Source: Hydrogenovibrio sp. SC-1
Lineage (GTDB): Bacteria > Pseudomonadota > Gammaproteobacteria > Thiomicrospirales > Thiomicrospiraceae
Reading direction: 5' to 3'
Length of the DNA stretch: 64,000 bases
Assembly: GCF_002848135.1 (NCBI RefSeq)
Contig: NZ_PKGB01000004.1
Coordinates: 112,953-176,952 of the forward strand
Positions 9,611 to 18,548 of this stretch are shown here, piece after piece (the first letter of the stretch is position 1; each line of letters starts with the position of its first letter). Under the pieces are notes generated by a model. That model saw only the letters and a program-made list of their open reading frames with translations, searched no databases and had not been told where the DNA came from. The translations under genes were made by a program, and so were the position numbers.

Positions 9611-9638
9611 CCAAAACGACCTAGCCTGGTCGTTTTGG
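9611..9638. terminator. Bidirectional terminator between the VOC gene and ygfZ (degenerate palindrome copy)
   Basis: An 11-bp perfect stem, CCAAAACGACC (9611-9621) with GGTCGTTTTGG (9628-9638), encloses TAGCCT. The centre CCTAGCCTGG is two bases away from the recurring CCAGGCCTGG. The runs of A and T on the two sides let it act on both converging transcripts. Confidence 0.8.
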
Positions 9639-9649
9639 TTGGATTGGCG

Positions 9650-10717
9650 TTATTCTTCGTCAGTAATTGGATAGGGGAGCGGTTCTAGGTTAGCCTCAAT
9701 ACCGGATTCGGTTTTGAGTTGGCCTTGGGCGGTTTCTAACGGTTTTAAGGTGGTGACCGCCAAACAAATTGACCCTTTCATAATATCTTCAGCTGACAGA
9801 ATGGTGGTGAATTTATAATTTCGGTCAGCTTCATCAATCAACTTAAACGATTCGCCAGATTCAAGAGCGACGCTTTCCTCAAAGCGAAGTCGTAGCATTC
9901 GCTTGGTGACTTTGCCGCGGTAGTGCATTTTGGCAATGGTTTCTTGCCCAGGGAAGCAGCCTTTTTTAAAGCTAATGGCGTTGAGTTTGTCTAAATTAAG
10001 AAACTGGGCAATGAATTCGTTTGAAGTCGCGTGATTAACTTGCGGTTGTCCGCTGACAATTTGAGTGAGTTTCCAGTCTTGGTTGTTGGTGTATTCACCA
10101 TTGTTTTTCAGTTGTTGCCACAACAGTTTACATTGCTCGACAGGCCCAAAAAATTGGTAGCAGTGATAAGGGCCAGGAATCTTAACGGCCGTAATGTTTG
10201 AGAGGTCGGCTGATTCGAGTGGTTGAACTTCATAGGTGTTTTTGATTTTTGTTGAGAGTAGGCGCTGTACGTCTAAGTCTGCAAATTCACCCGCATAAGC
10301 CATTTGAACCCATTCATCGGATAGGTTTTCTAAGCTGACGTCTGAACGCATTTTAAACATGTTAAGGCGCTTAAAAATGGTTTCGGCTAGGGAACCATCA
10401 AACGTTAGATAGAAATTGTCGTTTTGTTTGAAAATGGTAAGGGTGGCGAGCACTTTTCCTTGCGGTTCACAATAGCTGGTAAGTTGTGCTTGATGATCGG
10501 TTACTTGGCTTAAGTCGTTGCTGAGTTGGCCTTGCAAAAAGGTAAAGGCATCTTGTCCACTGACCTTAATGAGTGCTTGGTGTGCAAGGCTGGCAATCAC
10601 TGGGCCATTTTTAATCATAAAGCGTTCTATATCGGGTTGACCGAAGGTGGTGATTTCGTTTTGATCGTTAAATTGGGCACCGAGTTCGGTCAAAAAACTT
10701 TTCCAATCTGCGTTCAT
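9650..10717 (-). CDS. ygfZ: YgfZ/CAF17-like iron-sulfur cluster repair/assembly protein
   Basis: This is a folate-binding, GcvT-like cytoplasmic protein that helps build or repair certain [4Fe-4S] enzymes. It has 355 residues. The defining motif K-G-C-F-P-G-Q-E, with its essential Cys, is present near residue 252 (FKKGCFPGQETIAKMHYRGK). The N-terminal half contains the expected GQLSNDLS segment. It is transcribed alone towards the VOC gene and ends 12 bases before the shared terminator. The start ATG is preceded by AGGAATCC on the minus strand. It is slightly longer than E. coli YgfZ, within the family range. Confidence 0.93.
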   Translation of the reverse strand: MNADWKSFLTELGAQFNDQNEITTFGQPDIERFMIKNGPVIASLAHQALIKVSGQDAFTFLQGQLSNDLSQVTDHQAQLTSYCEPQGKVLATLTIFKQNDNFYLTFDGSLAETIFKRLNMFKMRSDVSLENLSDEWVQMAYAGEFADLDVQRLLSTKIKNTYEVQPLESADLSNITAVKIPGPYHCYQFFGPVEQCKLLWQQLKNNGEYTNNQDWKLTQIVSGQPQVNHATSNEFIAQFLNLDKLNAISFKKGCFPGQETIAKMHYRGKVTKRMLRLRFEESVALESGESFKLIDEADRNYKFTTILSAEDIMKGSICLAVTTLKPLETAQGQLKTESGIEANLEPLPYPITDEE

Positions 10718-10806
10718 GAGGATTCCTTTTCGTTTAATGTTGGTGACTATTATACATTGAAGTTTTAATTCGTTTGGCCTGCGACAGTCACTGTTGTAAT
10801 TAAGGA

Positions 10807-10835
10807 TTGATAAACTGGGGTTGAGGCTGTAATAT
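10807..10835 (+). promoter_or_regulatory. Probable sigma-70 promoter for the single cheW gene
   Basis: TTGATA (10807-10812) and TAATAT (10830-10835) are separated by exactly 17 bases and lie 34 bases before the chosen start. The match to the housekeeping consensus is good, so this cheW is probably expressed independently of the flagellar cluster. Confidence 0.55.
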
Positions 10836-10868
10836 CTCTTTCAATAAGCGTTACTCATGAGGATGACC

Positions 10869-11432
10869 ATGTCGGAATTAATGAAAGAATTTTTAACATT
10901 TCGGTTAAAAAAAGAAGAATTTGCCATTGCGATTGATCGTGTTCAGGAAATTCGAGGTTGGCAAGACCCGAATCCTTTGCCCAATGTTCCGGTCTTCGTT
11001 AAGGGGGTAATCGATATTCGCGGTACGGTGGTACCCATTATTGATTTAAGAGAACGTTTTAAACTACCGGCGGACTTTAGTGCGACCACGGTTGTCATCG
11101 TTGTGAATGTCATGACACAAAGTTCTGAGCGTACCGTTGGTTTGGTGGTGGACGCGGTGTCCGATGTTCAGCAGTTTGATTTGAATAATTTACAAGCACC
11201 ACCTGATATTTCAAATACAATTGATAGTCAATATATCCAAGGGTTAACCACCATTTTTGATCAGAATCAGAATCAGAAACAGGCGGATGCAAAAGATTCG
11301 GTGGATATTAGTGAAGCGAAAAGTAATAAAGGCCAAATGGTGATCGTGATTGATCTGGATAAGCTGGCTTCGGAAGGATTGATAGAGCAGATATCTCAGG
11401 CAGAAGAAGGGGTGCCATTACGCAATGGTTGA
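10869..11432 (+). CDS. CheW-like chemotaxis coupling protein (orphan copy)
   Basis: CheW couples receptors to the kinase CheA. This 187-residue protein has the full CheW fold: FLTFRLKKEEFAIAIDRVQEI at the start, then FVKGVIDIRGTVVPIIDLRERF and GLVVDAVSDVQQF. A Gln/Asn/Lys-rich insertion of about 30 residues (FDQNQNQKQADAKDS) interrupts the last strands before MVIVIDLDKL, which is unusual. I chose ATG 10869 because GAGGA lies just upstream; ATG 10857 is also in frame. It sits far from the main chemotaxis block, between ygfZ and nadB, with its own promoter. It is one of three cheW-type genes in the window. Confidence 0.92.
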   Translation: MSELMKEFLTFRLKKEEFAIAIDRVQEIRGWQDPNPLPNVPVFVKGVIDIRGTVVPIIDLRERFKLPADFSATTVVIVVNVMTQSSERTVGLVVDAVSDVQQFDLNNLQAPPDISNTIDSQYIQGLTTIFDQNQNQKQADAKDSVDISEAKSNKGQMVIVIDLDKLASEGLIEQISQAEEGVPLRNG

Positions 11433-11483
11433 TGTGTGTTTTAGCAGGCAGCGGTTAGTGACACAGCTTGATGTTGGTTGGCT

Positions 11484-13082
11484 TCAGGCTTTTTGGGCGC
11501 TGGGTATTAACTGCGTTGGCGCGCTGGGTTCTTTGAGGTTTGGGTGGTCGAGGTTGAAGTTTAAACCGCGACTTTCTTTGCGCTGTAAGGCACTCTTAAT
11601 AATCAGCTCTGCGACTTGAGCCAAGTTTCGGAGTTCTAGTAAGTCTGCATTCAGGGTGTGCGCCCGATAATATTCTTCAATTTCAATTTTTAACACTTCC
11701 ACTCTTTTTAGCGCTCGATTCAAACGCCTGTCGGTGCGGACGATGCCGACATAATCCCACATAATGCGACGCACTTCATCCCAGTCATGACTGATTAACA
11801 CTTTCTCTTTCGGGGTCGTAACGTAGCGGTCATCCCAGTCTCGAACGGATTCTATGTCGACCATCGGTTCTGATGGGTTCAATTGACGTTTAATTTCATG
11901 ATAAGCCAATTCGGCAAAAACCAATCCTTCAACCAGCGAATTGCTGGCGAGTCGGTTGGCACCATGTAGACCTGTATAGGCGGTTTCACCAATGGCAAAT
12001 AGGCCTGGAATGTCTGTTTGGCCAGTTTTGTCAGTTGTGATGCCACCACAGGTGTAATGGGCGGCTGGGACAACCGGAATCGCTTGTTGAGTGATATCGA
12101 TGCCGACTTTTAAGCAGCGAGCATAAATCGTTGGAAAATGATGAATGATAAAGTCGGCAGGTTTGTGGGAAATATCCAGATAGACACAATCAATGCCGTG
12201 TTTTTTCATTTCTTGGTCAATCGCTCTGGCAACGATGTCTCTAGGCGCAAGGTCGGCTCTAGCATCATATTGAGCCATAAAGGCTTTGCCAGAGGGCAGT
12301 TTTAAGATGCCACCTTCCCCTCGAACCGCTTCTGAGATTAAAAAAGAGCGGTCTTGAGGATGATATAAGCAGGTTGGATGAAATTGGTTAAATTCCATAT
12401 TGGTAACCGAGCAGCCAGCTCGCCAAGCCATTGCAATGCCATCGCCAGTAGAGGTGTCAGGGTTGCTGGTATAGAGATAAGCTTTACTTGCGCCGCCTGT
12501 TGCAAGTACCGTGTAACGCGATGTTAATGTTTTCACTTGCTGGTTGTCTTGATCTAAAACATAGCTCCCTAAACAGCGGTCTTTGGATTTTGACAGGATT
12601 AAATCAACGGTCATGTGATTGGGTAAAAGGGTAATGTTAGGCGACGCCTGTACCAGTTCCAGGAGTGTTTTAGTAACCGTTTTGCCTGTGTGATCAGCCG
12701 CATGAATAACCCGGCGATGACTGTGACCTCCCTCTTTGGTGAGGTGGTAGGCATCTGATTGGGTCTGTTTGCTAAATGCCACGCCCATTTCAATGAGTTC
12801 GTAGATGGCATCCGCTGCTTTTTCGGCGACTAATTTAACGATGTTGGGGTCGCAAATTCCCGCACCTGCATCCATGGTGTCTTTAATATGCGATGTTGTC
12901 GAATCAAACGGGTCTAATACCGCAGCAATGCCGCCCTGAGCATAGACAGAGCTGCCCTCATTTAACGAGGCTTTAGCGGTAACAGTGACGGTGAAATGCT
13001 GTGCTAATTTGAGGGCAATGGAAAGCCCGGCGATGCCGCTGCCAATGACCAAAATATCTGAGTGATGGTGGTTGTGTGCCAA
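11484..13082 (-). CDS. nadB: L-aspartate oxidase
   Basis: The FAD enzyme oxidises L-aspartate to iminoaspartate, the first step of de novo NAD synthesis, with NadA acting next. It has 532 residues. The N-terminal dinucleotide fold reads DILVIGSGIAGLSIALKLA, followed by SVYAQGGIAAV, then FNQFHPTCLY and SEAVRGEGGIL in the substrate region, and TGLHGANRLASNSLVEGLVF before the helical C-terminal domain. All are family signatures. It is divergent from rseC; in E. coli the divergent neighbour is rpoE, which is missing here. It ends 51 bases from the convergent cheW stop. Confidence 0.97.
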   Translation of the reverse strand: MAHNHHHSDILVIGSGIAGLSIALKLAQHFTVTVTAKASLNEGSSVYAQGGIAAVLDPFDSTTSHIKDTMDAGAGICDPNIVKLVAEKAADAIYELIEMGVAFSKQTQSDAYHLTKEGGHSHRRVIHAADHTGKTVTKTLLELVQASPNITLLPNHMTVDLILSKSKDRCLGSYVLDQDNQQVKTLTSRYTVLATGGASKAYLYTSNPDTSTGDGIAMAWRAGCSVTNMEFNQFHPTCLYHPQDRSFLISEAVRGEGGILKLPSGKAFMAQYDARADLAPRDIVARAIDQEMKKHGIDCVYLDISHKPADFIIHHFPTIYARCLKVGIDITQQAIPVVPAAHYTCGGITTDKTGQTDIPGLFAIGETAYTGLHGANRLASNSLVEGLVFAELAYHEIKRQLNPSEPMVDIESVRDWDDRYVTTPKEKVLISHDWDEVRRIMWDYVGIVRTDRRLNRALKRVEVLKIEIEEYYRAHTLNADLLELRNLAQVAELIIKSALQRKESRGLNFNLDHPNLKEPSAPTQLIPSAQKA

Positions 13083-13180
13083 GAGTGTTCCCGTTGTTGC
13101 TAAAGATCAGAGTGCGAGCGGCTTGAATATTTAAATAATGTTACCATAATCTTTATCGAAATGAATGGATAGGATTGAGT

Positions 13181-13699
13181 ATGGATCCAAAAAATAAACT
13201 AGATAGCCAGCCATTTGACGCGCAAGAGGTTTCGACACTTTTGTTAGCGAAAGGCTGGGTAGCGTCGGTAGAGGCGGATAAGGCCTATGTGATTACTCAA
13301 AGGACGAGTGGTTGTCACAGTTGTCAATCCCAACAAAGTTGTGGCACTTCCGTGTTGTCTAAACTGTTCTCACCTGTGAATACGACACCGGTTGCGGTCG
13401 ACAATTCTTTGGGGGTTCAGGCCGGTGATGAAGTGGAACTCTCAATGGATGAGTCACGGTTAATTCATCATTCTGTCATGGCGTATGGATTACCATTATT
13501 AGGTCTTTTTACGGGCGCGTTGCTGTTCCAATGGGGTAGTGATGCACACAGTAATGCAGCGACTGACCTCTATTCTGCTTTTGGTGCAGTATTTGGGTTG
13601 GCGCTAGGCTGGTCGATCACGCGACGATTTTATCGTCCCCAGCTACCGAGATTACATAGAATCATTCGTAGATCAAATATCGAAAAGGAGCAAGAATGA
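13181..13699 (+). CDS. rseC: RseC/MucC-family membrane protein
   Basis: This 172-residue inner-membrane protein has two hydrophobic helices (about 105-125 and 133-152) after a cytoplasmic N-terminal part with a cysteine cluster, CHSCQSQQSC, near residues 46-55, as in the RseC family. RseC is linked to envelope stress and to the SoxR-reducing system. The frame is open from a TTG six bases earlier, but that overlaps the ribosome site; ATG 13181 has AGGA at a six-base spacing. It overlaps mucD by four bases (ATGA). The usual partners rpoE, rseA and rseB do not precede it. Confidence 0.88.
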   Translation: MDPKNKLDSQPFDAQEVSTLLLAKGWVASVEADKAYVITQRTSGCHSCQSQQSCGTSVLSKLFSPVNTTPVAVDNSLGVQAGDEVELSMDESRLIHHSVMAYGLPLLGLFTGALLFQWGSDAHSNAATDLYSAFGAVFGLALGWSITRRFYRPQLPRLHRIIRRSNIEKEQE

Positions 13700-15126
13700 A
13701 GGCGAGACAGCATTTTAATGTTGGTTTTTTGGGTGGGTGTTTATTATTGTTATTAGCATTGAACCCGGCTTTAGCACAATCGGCAGTGGTAAAGCATACG
13801 GTGACGTTGCCTGATTTTTCACAGCTAGCCGAAGAGAATAGTCCGGTTGTGGTGAATATCAGTACGCTGAAAAAAATCGAACAACCACAGGTTCCGCCTC
13901 AGTTTAGAGGCATGCCCGAAGAAATGTTGCGCTACTTTTTTGGCATTCCAAATGGAAAAGGTCATCCGCCTCAAGGGCAGGCGCCAAGAGAGCAGGTCAG
14001 CTCACTCGGATCCGGTTTTATTATCTCTGAAGATGGCTATATTATTACCAATCATCATGTTGTCGCCGATGCAGATGACGTGATTGTGAAATTGAATAAT
14101 CGTCGTGAGCTTAAAGCCAAAGTGGTTGGTTCAGATGAGCGTTCTGATATTGCATTGCTGAAGATTGAAGCAGAGGATTTACCGGTTGCAAAGATAGGGT
14201 CATCGGAAGCTTTGCGTGTTGGGCAATGGGTGATGGCCATAGGCGAACCATTTGGGCTTGATTATACCGTCACACACGGAATTGTCAGTGCCTTAGGTCG
14301 TTCATTGCCAGATGATACTTATGTGCCGTTTATTCAGACCGATGTACCGATTAATCCCGGTAACTCCGGCGGCCCTTTATTGAATATGCAGGGTGAAGTG
14401 GTTGGTGTGAATGCACAAATCTACAGCCGCAGCGGTGGTTCAGTTGGACTGTCATTTTCGATTCCGATTGATATTGCAATGGACGTTGCCGAGCAGCTTA
14501 AAGAAAAAGGCCGAGTTGTCCGTGGTTTCTTGGGCGTTGGCGTTCAAGAAGTATCCGGCGATTTAGCCAAGTCGTTTAATATGGAACGTCCTATGGGTGC
14601 TTTAGTGACCTCAACGGGCAAAAATTCAGCTGCGGCTGAAGCGGGTATTGAACCGGGCGATATTATCGTTGAGTTTGATGGTCGTGCGATTGAGAAATCG
14701 GCAGATCTTCCGCCAGTTGTGGGGGCTTCTCATGTCAATACACCGATAGAAGTGAAGGTGCTTCGTAATGGTTCTTATAAATCCATTACTGTCAGATTAA
14801 AATCTTTGGATGAAACGCAGATCGCTTTAAATGGCGCTGAATCGAAAAGTAATCGATTGGGTGTGGTTCTAGAAAGTGTGCCATCAAAAGATTTGACTAA
14901 GTTGAATTTGCCGTTTGGGGTGGGTGTTGCTGAGGTTGAAAAGGATAGTGCTGCCCATAAGGCGGGTATTTTGCCAGGTGATATCTTGGTGACGATGAAC
15001 TTTAAACCAGCAAAATCCATATCGGCTTTAATGGAAATTATTGATGCTGCTCCTAAAGGGCGTTCAATTCCTGTTCGGATTGTTCGAGGCAATCGTTCCG
15101 TCTTTTTGCCATTGGTTCTCAACTAA
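13696..15126 (+). CDS. mucD: Periplasmic Do-family serine protease (DegP/MucD)
   Basis: This is an envelope quality-control protease of 476 residues. A signal peptide ends around ALAQS (residue 28). The trypsin-like domain has His in TNHHVV (about 119), Asp in SDIALLKI (about 151) and Ser in GNSGGP (about 224). Two PDZ domains follow, from about 275 and 385. The position right after rseC is that of mucD in Pseudomonas, where it limits sigma-E signalling. The linker contains a Pro/Gly/Gln-rich loop (about 70-95). The complete triad means it should be active. Confidence 0.95.
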   Translation: MKARQHFNVGFLGGCLLLLLALNPALAQSAVVKHTVTLPDFSQLAEENSPVVVNISTLKKIEQPQVPPQFRGMPEEMLRYFFGIPNGKGHPPQGQAPREQVSSLGSGFIISEDGYIITNHHVVADADDVIVKLNNRRELKAKVVGSDERSDIALLKIEAEDLPVAKIGSSEALRVGQWVMAIGEPFGLDYTVTHGIVSALGRSLPDDTYVPFIQTDVPINPGNSGGPLLNMQGEVVGVNAQIYSRSGGSVGLSFSIPIDIAMDVAEQLKEKGRVVRGFLGVGVQEVSGDLAKSFNMERPMGALVTSTGKNSAAAEAGIEPGDIIVEFDGRAIEKSADLPPVVGASHVNTPIEVKVLRNGSYKSITVRLKSLDETQIALNGAESKSNRLGVVLESVPSKDLTKLNLPFGVGVAEVEKDSAAHKAGILPGDILVTMNFKPAKSISALMEIIDAAPKGRSIPVRIVRGNRSVFLPLVLN

Positions 15127-15195
15127 AGCCGTGAGATTTTTATCCAGATAGCGTAAAATACTGCGATTGCTATTTCCCGGTTTTATTTTAAAGGG

Positions 15196-15219
15196 GGGTG
15201 TCTTTAGACACCCTTTTTT
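15196..15219 (+). terminator. mucD terminator
   Basis: The stem GGGTGTCT (15196-15203) pairs with AGACACCC (15206-15213) and is followed by TTTTTT. It lies 69 bases past the mucD stop and separates mucD from lepA. Confidence 0.88.
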
Positions 15220-15259
15220 GTAACTTTTGATAAATGCTATTTTTAACATTGAGGCTTGA

Positions 15260-17065
15260 ATGTCAAACCAGCTTGAACAGATTCGTAATTTTTCAATTAT
15301 TGCTCACATTGACCATGGTAAATCGACGATAGCAGATCGTTTTATCCATTTATGCGGCGGTTTGACCGACCGGGAAATGGCTGCCCAAGTTTTGGACTCA
15401 ATGGATATTGAAAAAGAACGTGGGATAACCATTAAAGCGCAAAGTGTGACTTTGAATTATTTATCCGATGACGGTAAAACCTACCAACTCAATTTTATCG
15501 ATACCCCGGGTCATGTGGATTTTTCTTATGAAGTATCCCGTTCCTTAGCTGCCTGTGAGGGCGCTTTATTGGTGGTGGATGCGTCACAAGGGGTTGAAGC
15601 GCAAACGGTTGCAAACTGCTATACGGCGATAGAGCAGGGGTTAGAAGTGCTACCGGTCTTGAATAAGATCGATTTGCCTGCCGCAGAGCCTGAAAGGGTG
15701 GTGGATGAAATCGAAGAAATTATTGGTATTGAGGCGCATGATGCAGTTCATGCTAGTGCAAAATCGGGTATTGGCATTAAAGAAACGCTTGAAGAAATTG
15801 TACAAAAGATTCCACCACCACAAGGGGATTTGGATTCGCCACTCAAGGCTTTGATTATCGATTCTTGGTTTGATAATTATCTGGGCGTGGTTTCCTTGGT
15901 CAGGGTGATTAACGGTAAAATCGGCAAAAAAATGAAAATGAAAATCCTATCGACCAAAGAGGAGTTTATGGTTGATGATGTGGGGATTTTTACGCCTAAA
16001 AGAACCCCGCAAGCTTTTTTGTCAGCGGGAGAGGTCGGTTATGTTGTGGCAGGTATCAAAGACATTGATGGTGCTCCAGTCGGGGATACCATTACCGCTT
16101 CGGGTTACGAGACAGAACCTTTACCTGGGTTTAAGCCGGTTCAACCTCGCGTTTTTGCTGGGTTGTTTCCGATTAGTTCCGAAGACTTTGAAGATTTACG
16201 GGAAGCCTTGCGTAAATTGCGTTTAAATGATGCGGCCTTGTATTTTGAACCTGAAAGTTCTGATGCATTAGGGTTTGGTTTTCGTTGTGGTTTCTTGGGC
16301 ATGTTGCACATGGAAATCATTCAAGAACGGTTAGAGCGCGAATATAATCTGGACTTGATTACCACGGCACCAACGGTTATTTATCAGGTGCTGACCAAAA
16401 AAGGGGAAGTGATTGAGATCGACAATCCATCTAGCCTGCCGGATCAAACCTATATCGAAGAAATCCGTGAACCGATTATTCAAGCCAATATTTTAGTACC
16501 CAATGAATATGTGGGCGCGGTAATGAAACTTTGCCTTGAAAAACGTGGGTTTCAGAAGGATATGCAATATCTTGGTAATCAGGTTTCAATGGTTTATGAA
16601 TTACCCCTCAATGAAGTGGTGTTGGATTTCTTCGATCGTTTGAAATCGACGAGCCGAGGGTATGCGTCAATGGATTATGAATTCCGTCGTTTCCAGGCTG
16701 ATGATTTGGTTAAGTTGGAATTTTTGGTGAATAGTGAGCCAGTTGATGCGCTAGCGATTATTGTGCATCGTGCAACAGCGGTTCAACGTGGAAAGAGTTT
16801 AATTGAAAAATTGCGTAAGATTATTCCACGACAAATGTTTGATGTCGCCATTCAGGCTGCAATTGGTGCTAAAATTGTCGGTCGTAGTAATGTGAAAGCC
16901 TTACGTAAAAATGTGACAGCAAAGTGTTATGGTGGCGATGTTTCGCGTAAGAAAAAATTGCTCCAGAAGCAGAAAGAAGGTAAAAAGCGCATGAAATCGA
17001 TTGGTAGTGTCGAGTTACCACAAGAAGCCTTTTTAGCTGTATTAAGTACCTCCGAAGAAGATTAA
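15260..17065 (+). CDS. lepA: Elongation factor 4 (LepA)
   Basis: This ribosome-associated GTPase is implicated in back-translocation and in 30S assembly. It has 601 residues, the normal length. The G1 motif is AHIDHGKST near residue 15, followed by [16 protein letters not shown] and NKIDLPAA. The C-terminus holds the LepA-specific basic tail ([20 protein letters not shown]). It is followed by lepB after 12 bases, the widespread lepA-lepB operon. The start ATG has a GAGG-like ribosome site. Confidence 0.98.
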   Translation: MSNQLEQIRNFSIIAHIDHGKSTIADRFIHLCGGLTDREMAAQVLDSMDIEKERGITIKAQSVTLNYLSDDGKTYQLNFIDTPGHVDFSYEVSRSLAACEGALLVVDASQGVEAQTVANCYTAIEQGLEVLPVLNKIDLPAAEPERVVDEIEEIIGIEAHDAVHASAKSGIGIKETLEEIVQKIPPPQGDLDSPLKALIIDSWFDNYLGVVSLVRVINGKIGKKMKMKILSTKEEFMVDDVGIFTPKRTPQAFLSAGEVGYVVAGIKDIDGAPVGDTITASGYETEPLPGFKPVQPRVFAGLFPISSEDFEDLREALRKLRLNDAALYFEPESSDALGFGFRCGFLGMLHMEIIQERLEREYNLDLITTAPTVIYQVLTKKGEVIEIDNPSSLPDQTYIEEIREPIIQANILVPNEYVGAVMKLCLEKRGFQKDMQYLGNQVSMVYELPLNEVVLDFFDRLKSTSRGYASMDYEFRRFQADDLVKLEFLVNSEPVDALAIIVHRATAVQRGKSLIEKLRKIIPRQMFDVAIQAAIGAKIVGRSNVKALRKNVTAKCYGGDVSRKKKLLQKQKEGKKRMKSIGSVELPQEAFLAVLSTSEED

Positions 17066-17077
17066 GAGACATTTCCA

Positions 17078-17851
17078 ATGACCTTTGAACTCATTTTAGT
17101 CATTATCACCGTTATCGCCGGGGTGATTGTTTATATTGACCGTAGTGTCTGGCGTCCGAAACGTGAACGTTCGGTAACGACAGAAAAAGAACCTGTTTTT
17201 GTTGAGTACGCACGTTCGTTATTTCCAGTCTTTGTGATTGTTCTGGTATTGCGTTCTTTTATCTTAGAGCCATTTCGAATTCCGTCAGGTTCCATGTATC
17301 CAACATTAGAAATCGGCGATTTTATCGTTGTGAATAAGTTTGCCTATGGCATTAAACTACCGATTACTCAAACCAAAGTAATCTCCATTGATTTGCCTGA
17401 ACGTGGCGACGTGGTGGTGTTTAAGTATCCTAATGATCCCGATGTCGATTACATCAAGCGTGTGGTTGGGCTGCCGGGGGACGAAATCGCCTATTTAGGA
17501 AAAACCTTATTTATTAATGGCAAGCCAGTAAAGCAACTTTATAAAGGGGTTTATCATGGTGAGGCTTCTGGAAAAATGATGACCGGCGCGTCTTTAATTA
17601 AAGAGCAGTTTGTTGGTTCAGGTGAATCGCATCAAATATTAATCGATCAAGAAAAATCGGGTCAAGATTTACAAACCGTGGTCGTGCCAGAAGGGCATTA
17701 TTTTATGATGGGTGATAACCGAGATCACAGTAATGACAGTCGTTTTTGGGGATTTGTTCCTGAGAAAAACTTAAAGGGTAAGGCTTTTGGTATCTGGATG
17801 AACTGGGATCAAGGATTGAACTTCAATCGGATTGGACAAGGGATTCAATAG
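17078..17851 (+). CDS. lepB: Signal peptidase I
   Basis: The inner-membrane enzyme cleaves signal peptides of exported proteins. It has 257 residues. One membrane helix lies at residues 3-20 and a second near 45-62. The catalytic Ser is in PSGSMYPTLEIGDF (near residue 72) and the general-base Lys in YIKRVVGLPGDEI (near 128). The conserved GDNRDHSNDSRFWGFVPE is close to the C-terminus. Directly upstream of rnc, as in E. coli lepB-rnc-era; the rnc start follows the stop by one base. Confidence 0.97.
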   Translation: MTFELILVIITVIAGVIVYIDRSVWRPKRERSVTTEKEPVFVEYARSLFPVFVIVLVLRSFILEPFRIPSGSMYPTLEIGDFIVVNKFAYGIKLPITQTKVISIDLPERGDVVVFKYPNDPDVDYIKRVVGLPGDEIAYLGKTLFINGKPVKQLYKGVYHGEASGKMMTGASLIKEQFVGSGESHQILIDQEKSGQDLQTVVVPEGHYFMMGDNRDHSNDSRFWGFVPEKNLKGKAFGIWMNWDQGLNFNRIGQGIQ

Positions 17852-17852
17852 A

Positions 17853-18548
17853 ATGTCTGACGTTGAGAAAAAGGTAAAACTTCAGCGTTTATCGAAAGGG
17901 TTAGGCTACGAGTACCAGGATATCGAGCACCTTAAAAAAGCGCTTACTCACCGTAGTATGGGCGCTAAGAATAATGAACGCCTTGAGTTCTTAGGGGATA
18001 GCTTAGTCAATTTCATTATTGCGGATGTGCTTTATCATCAATTTAATAATATTTCCGAAGGTGATTTAAGTCGTATCAGAGCTTTTTTAGTAAAAGGCGA
18101 AACGCTTGCTAAAATTGGCAAGGAATATTCGCTGTCAGATTTCTTGATGTTAGGGCCGGGTGAACTGAAAAGCGGTGGCTATCGAAGAGCCTCCATTATT
18201 GCGGATACGGTCGAGGCGATTATTGCATCAGTCTATGAAGATGGGGGGTTGGATGCCTGTCGTCAATTGGTGTTAAGGTTGTATGCGGAACGGTTACAAA
18301 AACTGGATCCAGCGATGGTTGGAAAAGATCCAAAAACGCGATTACAGGAAGTTTTGCAGTCTAACCGAGAAGCCTTGCCAGAATATACGGTCATCAGTGT
18401 CAATGGTCCCGCGCATGCTCAGGAATTCACGGTGAGCTGTTATGTTGAGACTTTGAATCGTAAATTTGAAGCGATTGCGACCAATCGTCGCAAAGCGGAG
18501 CAATTGGCTGCAGAAGAAGCGCTGTCAGTTTTAGAGGAAAAGTCATGA
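17853..18548 (+). CDS. rnc: Ribonuclease III
   Basis: This double-strand RNA endonuclease processes rRNA precursors and regulatory RNAs. It has 231 residues. The catalytic signature ERLEFLGDSLVNFII is near residue 38, and the double-stranded RNA-binding domain (DPKTRLQEVLQSNREALPEY through AEQLAAEEAL) fills the C-terminus. The frame is open from a TTG seven codons earlier inside lepB, but ATG 17853 gives the normal N-terminus. Its stop overlaps the era start by four bases, which indicates translational coupling. Confidence 0.97.
   Translation: MSDVEKKVKLQRLSKGLGYEYQDIEHLKKALTHRSMGAKNNERLEFLGDSLVNFIIADVLYHQFNNISEGDLSRIRAFLVKGETLAKIGKEYSLSDFLMLGPGELKSGGYRRASIIADTVEAIIASVYEDGGLDACRQLVLRLYAERLQKLDPAMVGKDPKTRLQEVLQSNREALPEYTVISVNGPAHAQEFTVSCYVETLNRKFEAIATNRRKAEQLAAEEALSVLEEKS

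Noticed and set aside
11425..11619. Plus-strand frame after the orphan cheW gene
   Set aside because: Most of it lies opposite the 3' end of nadB and has no family resemblance or separate ribosome site.
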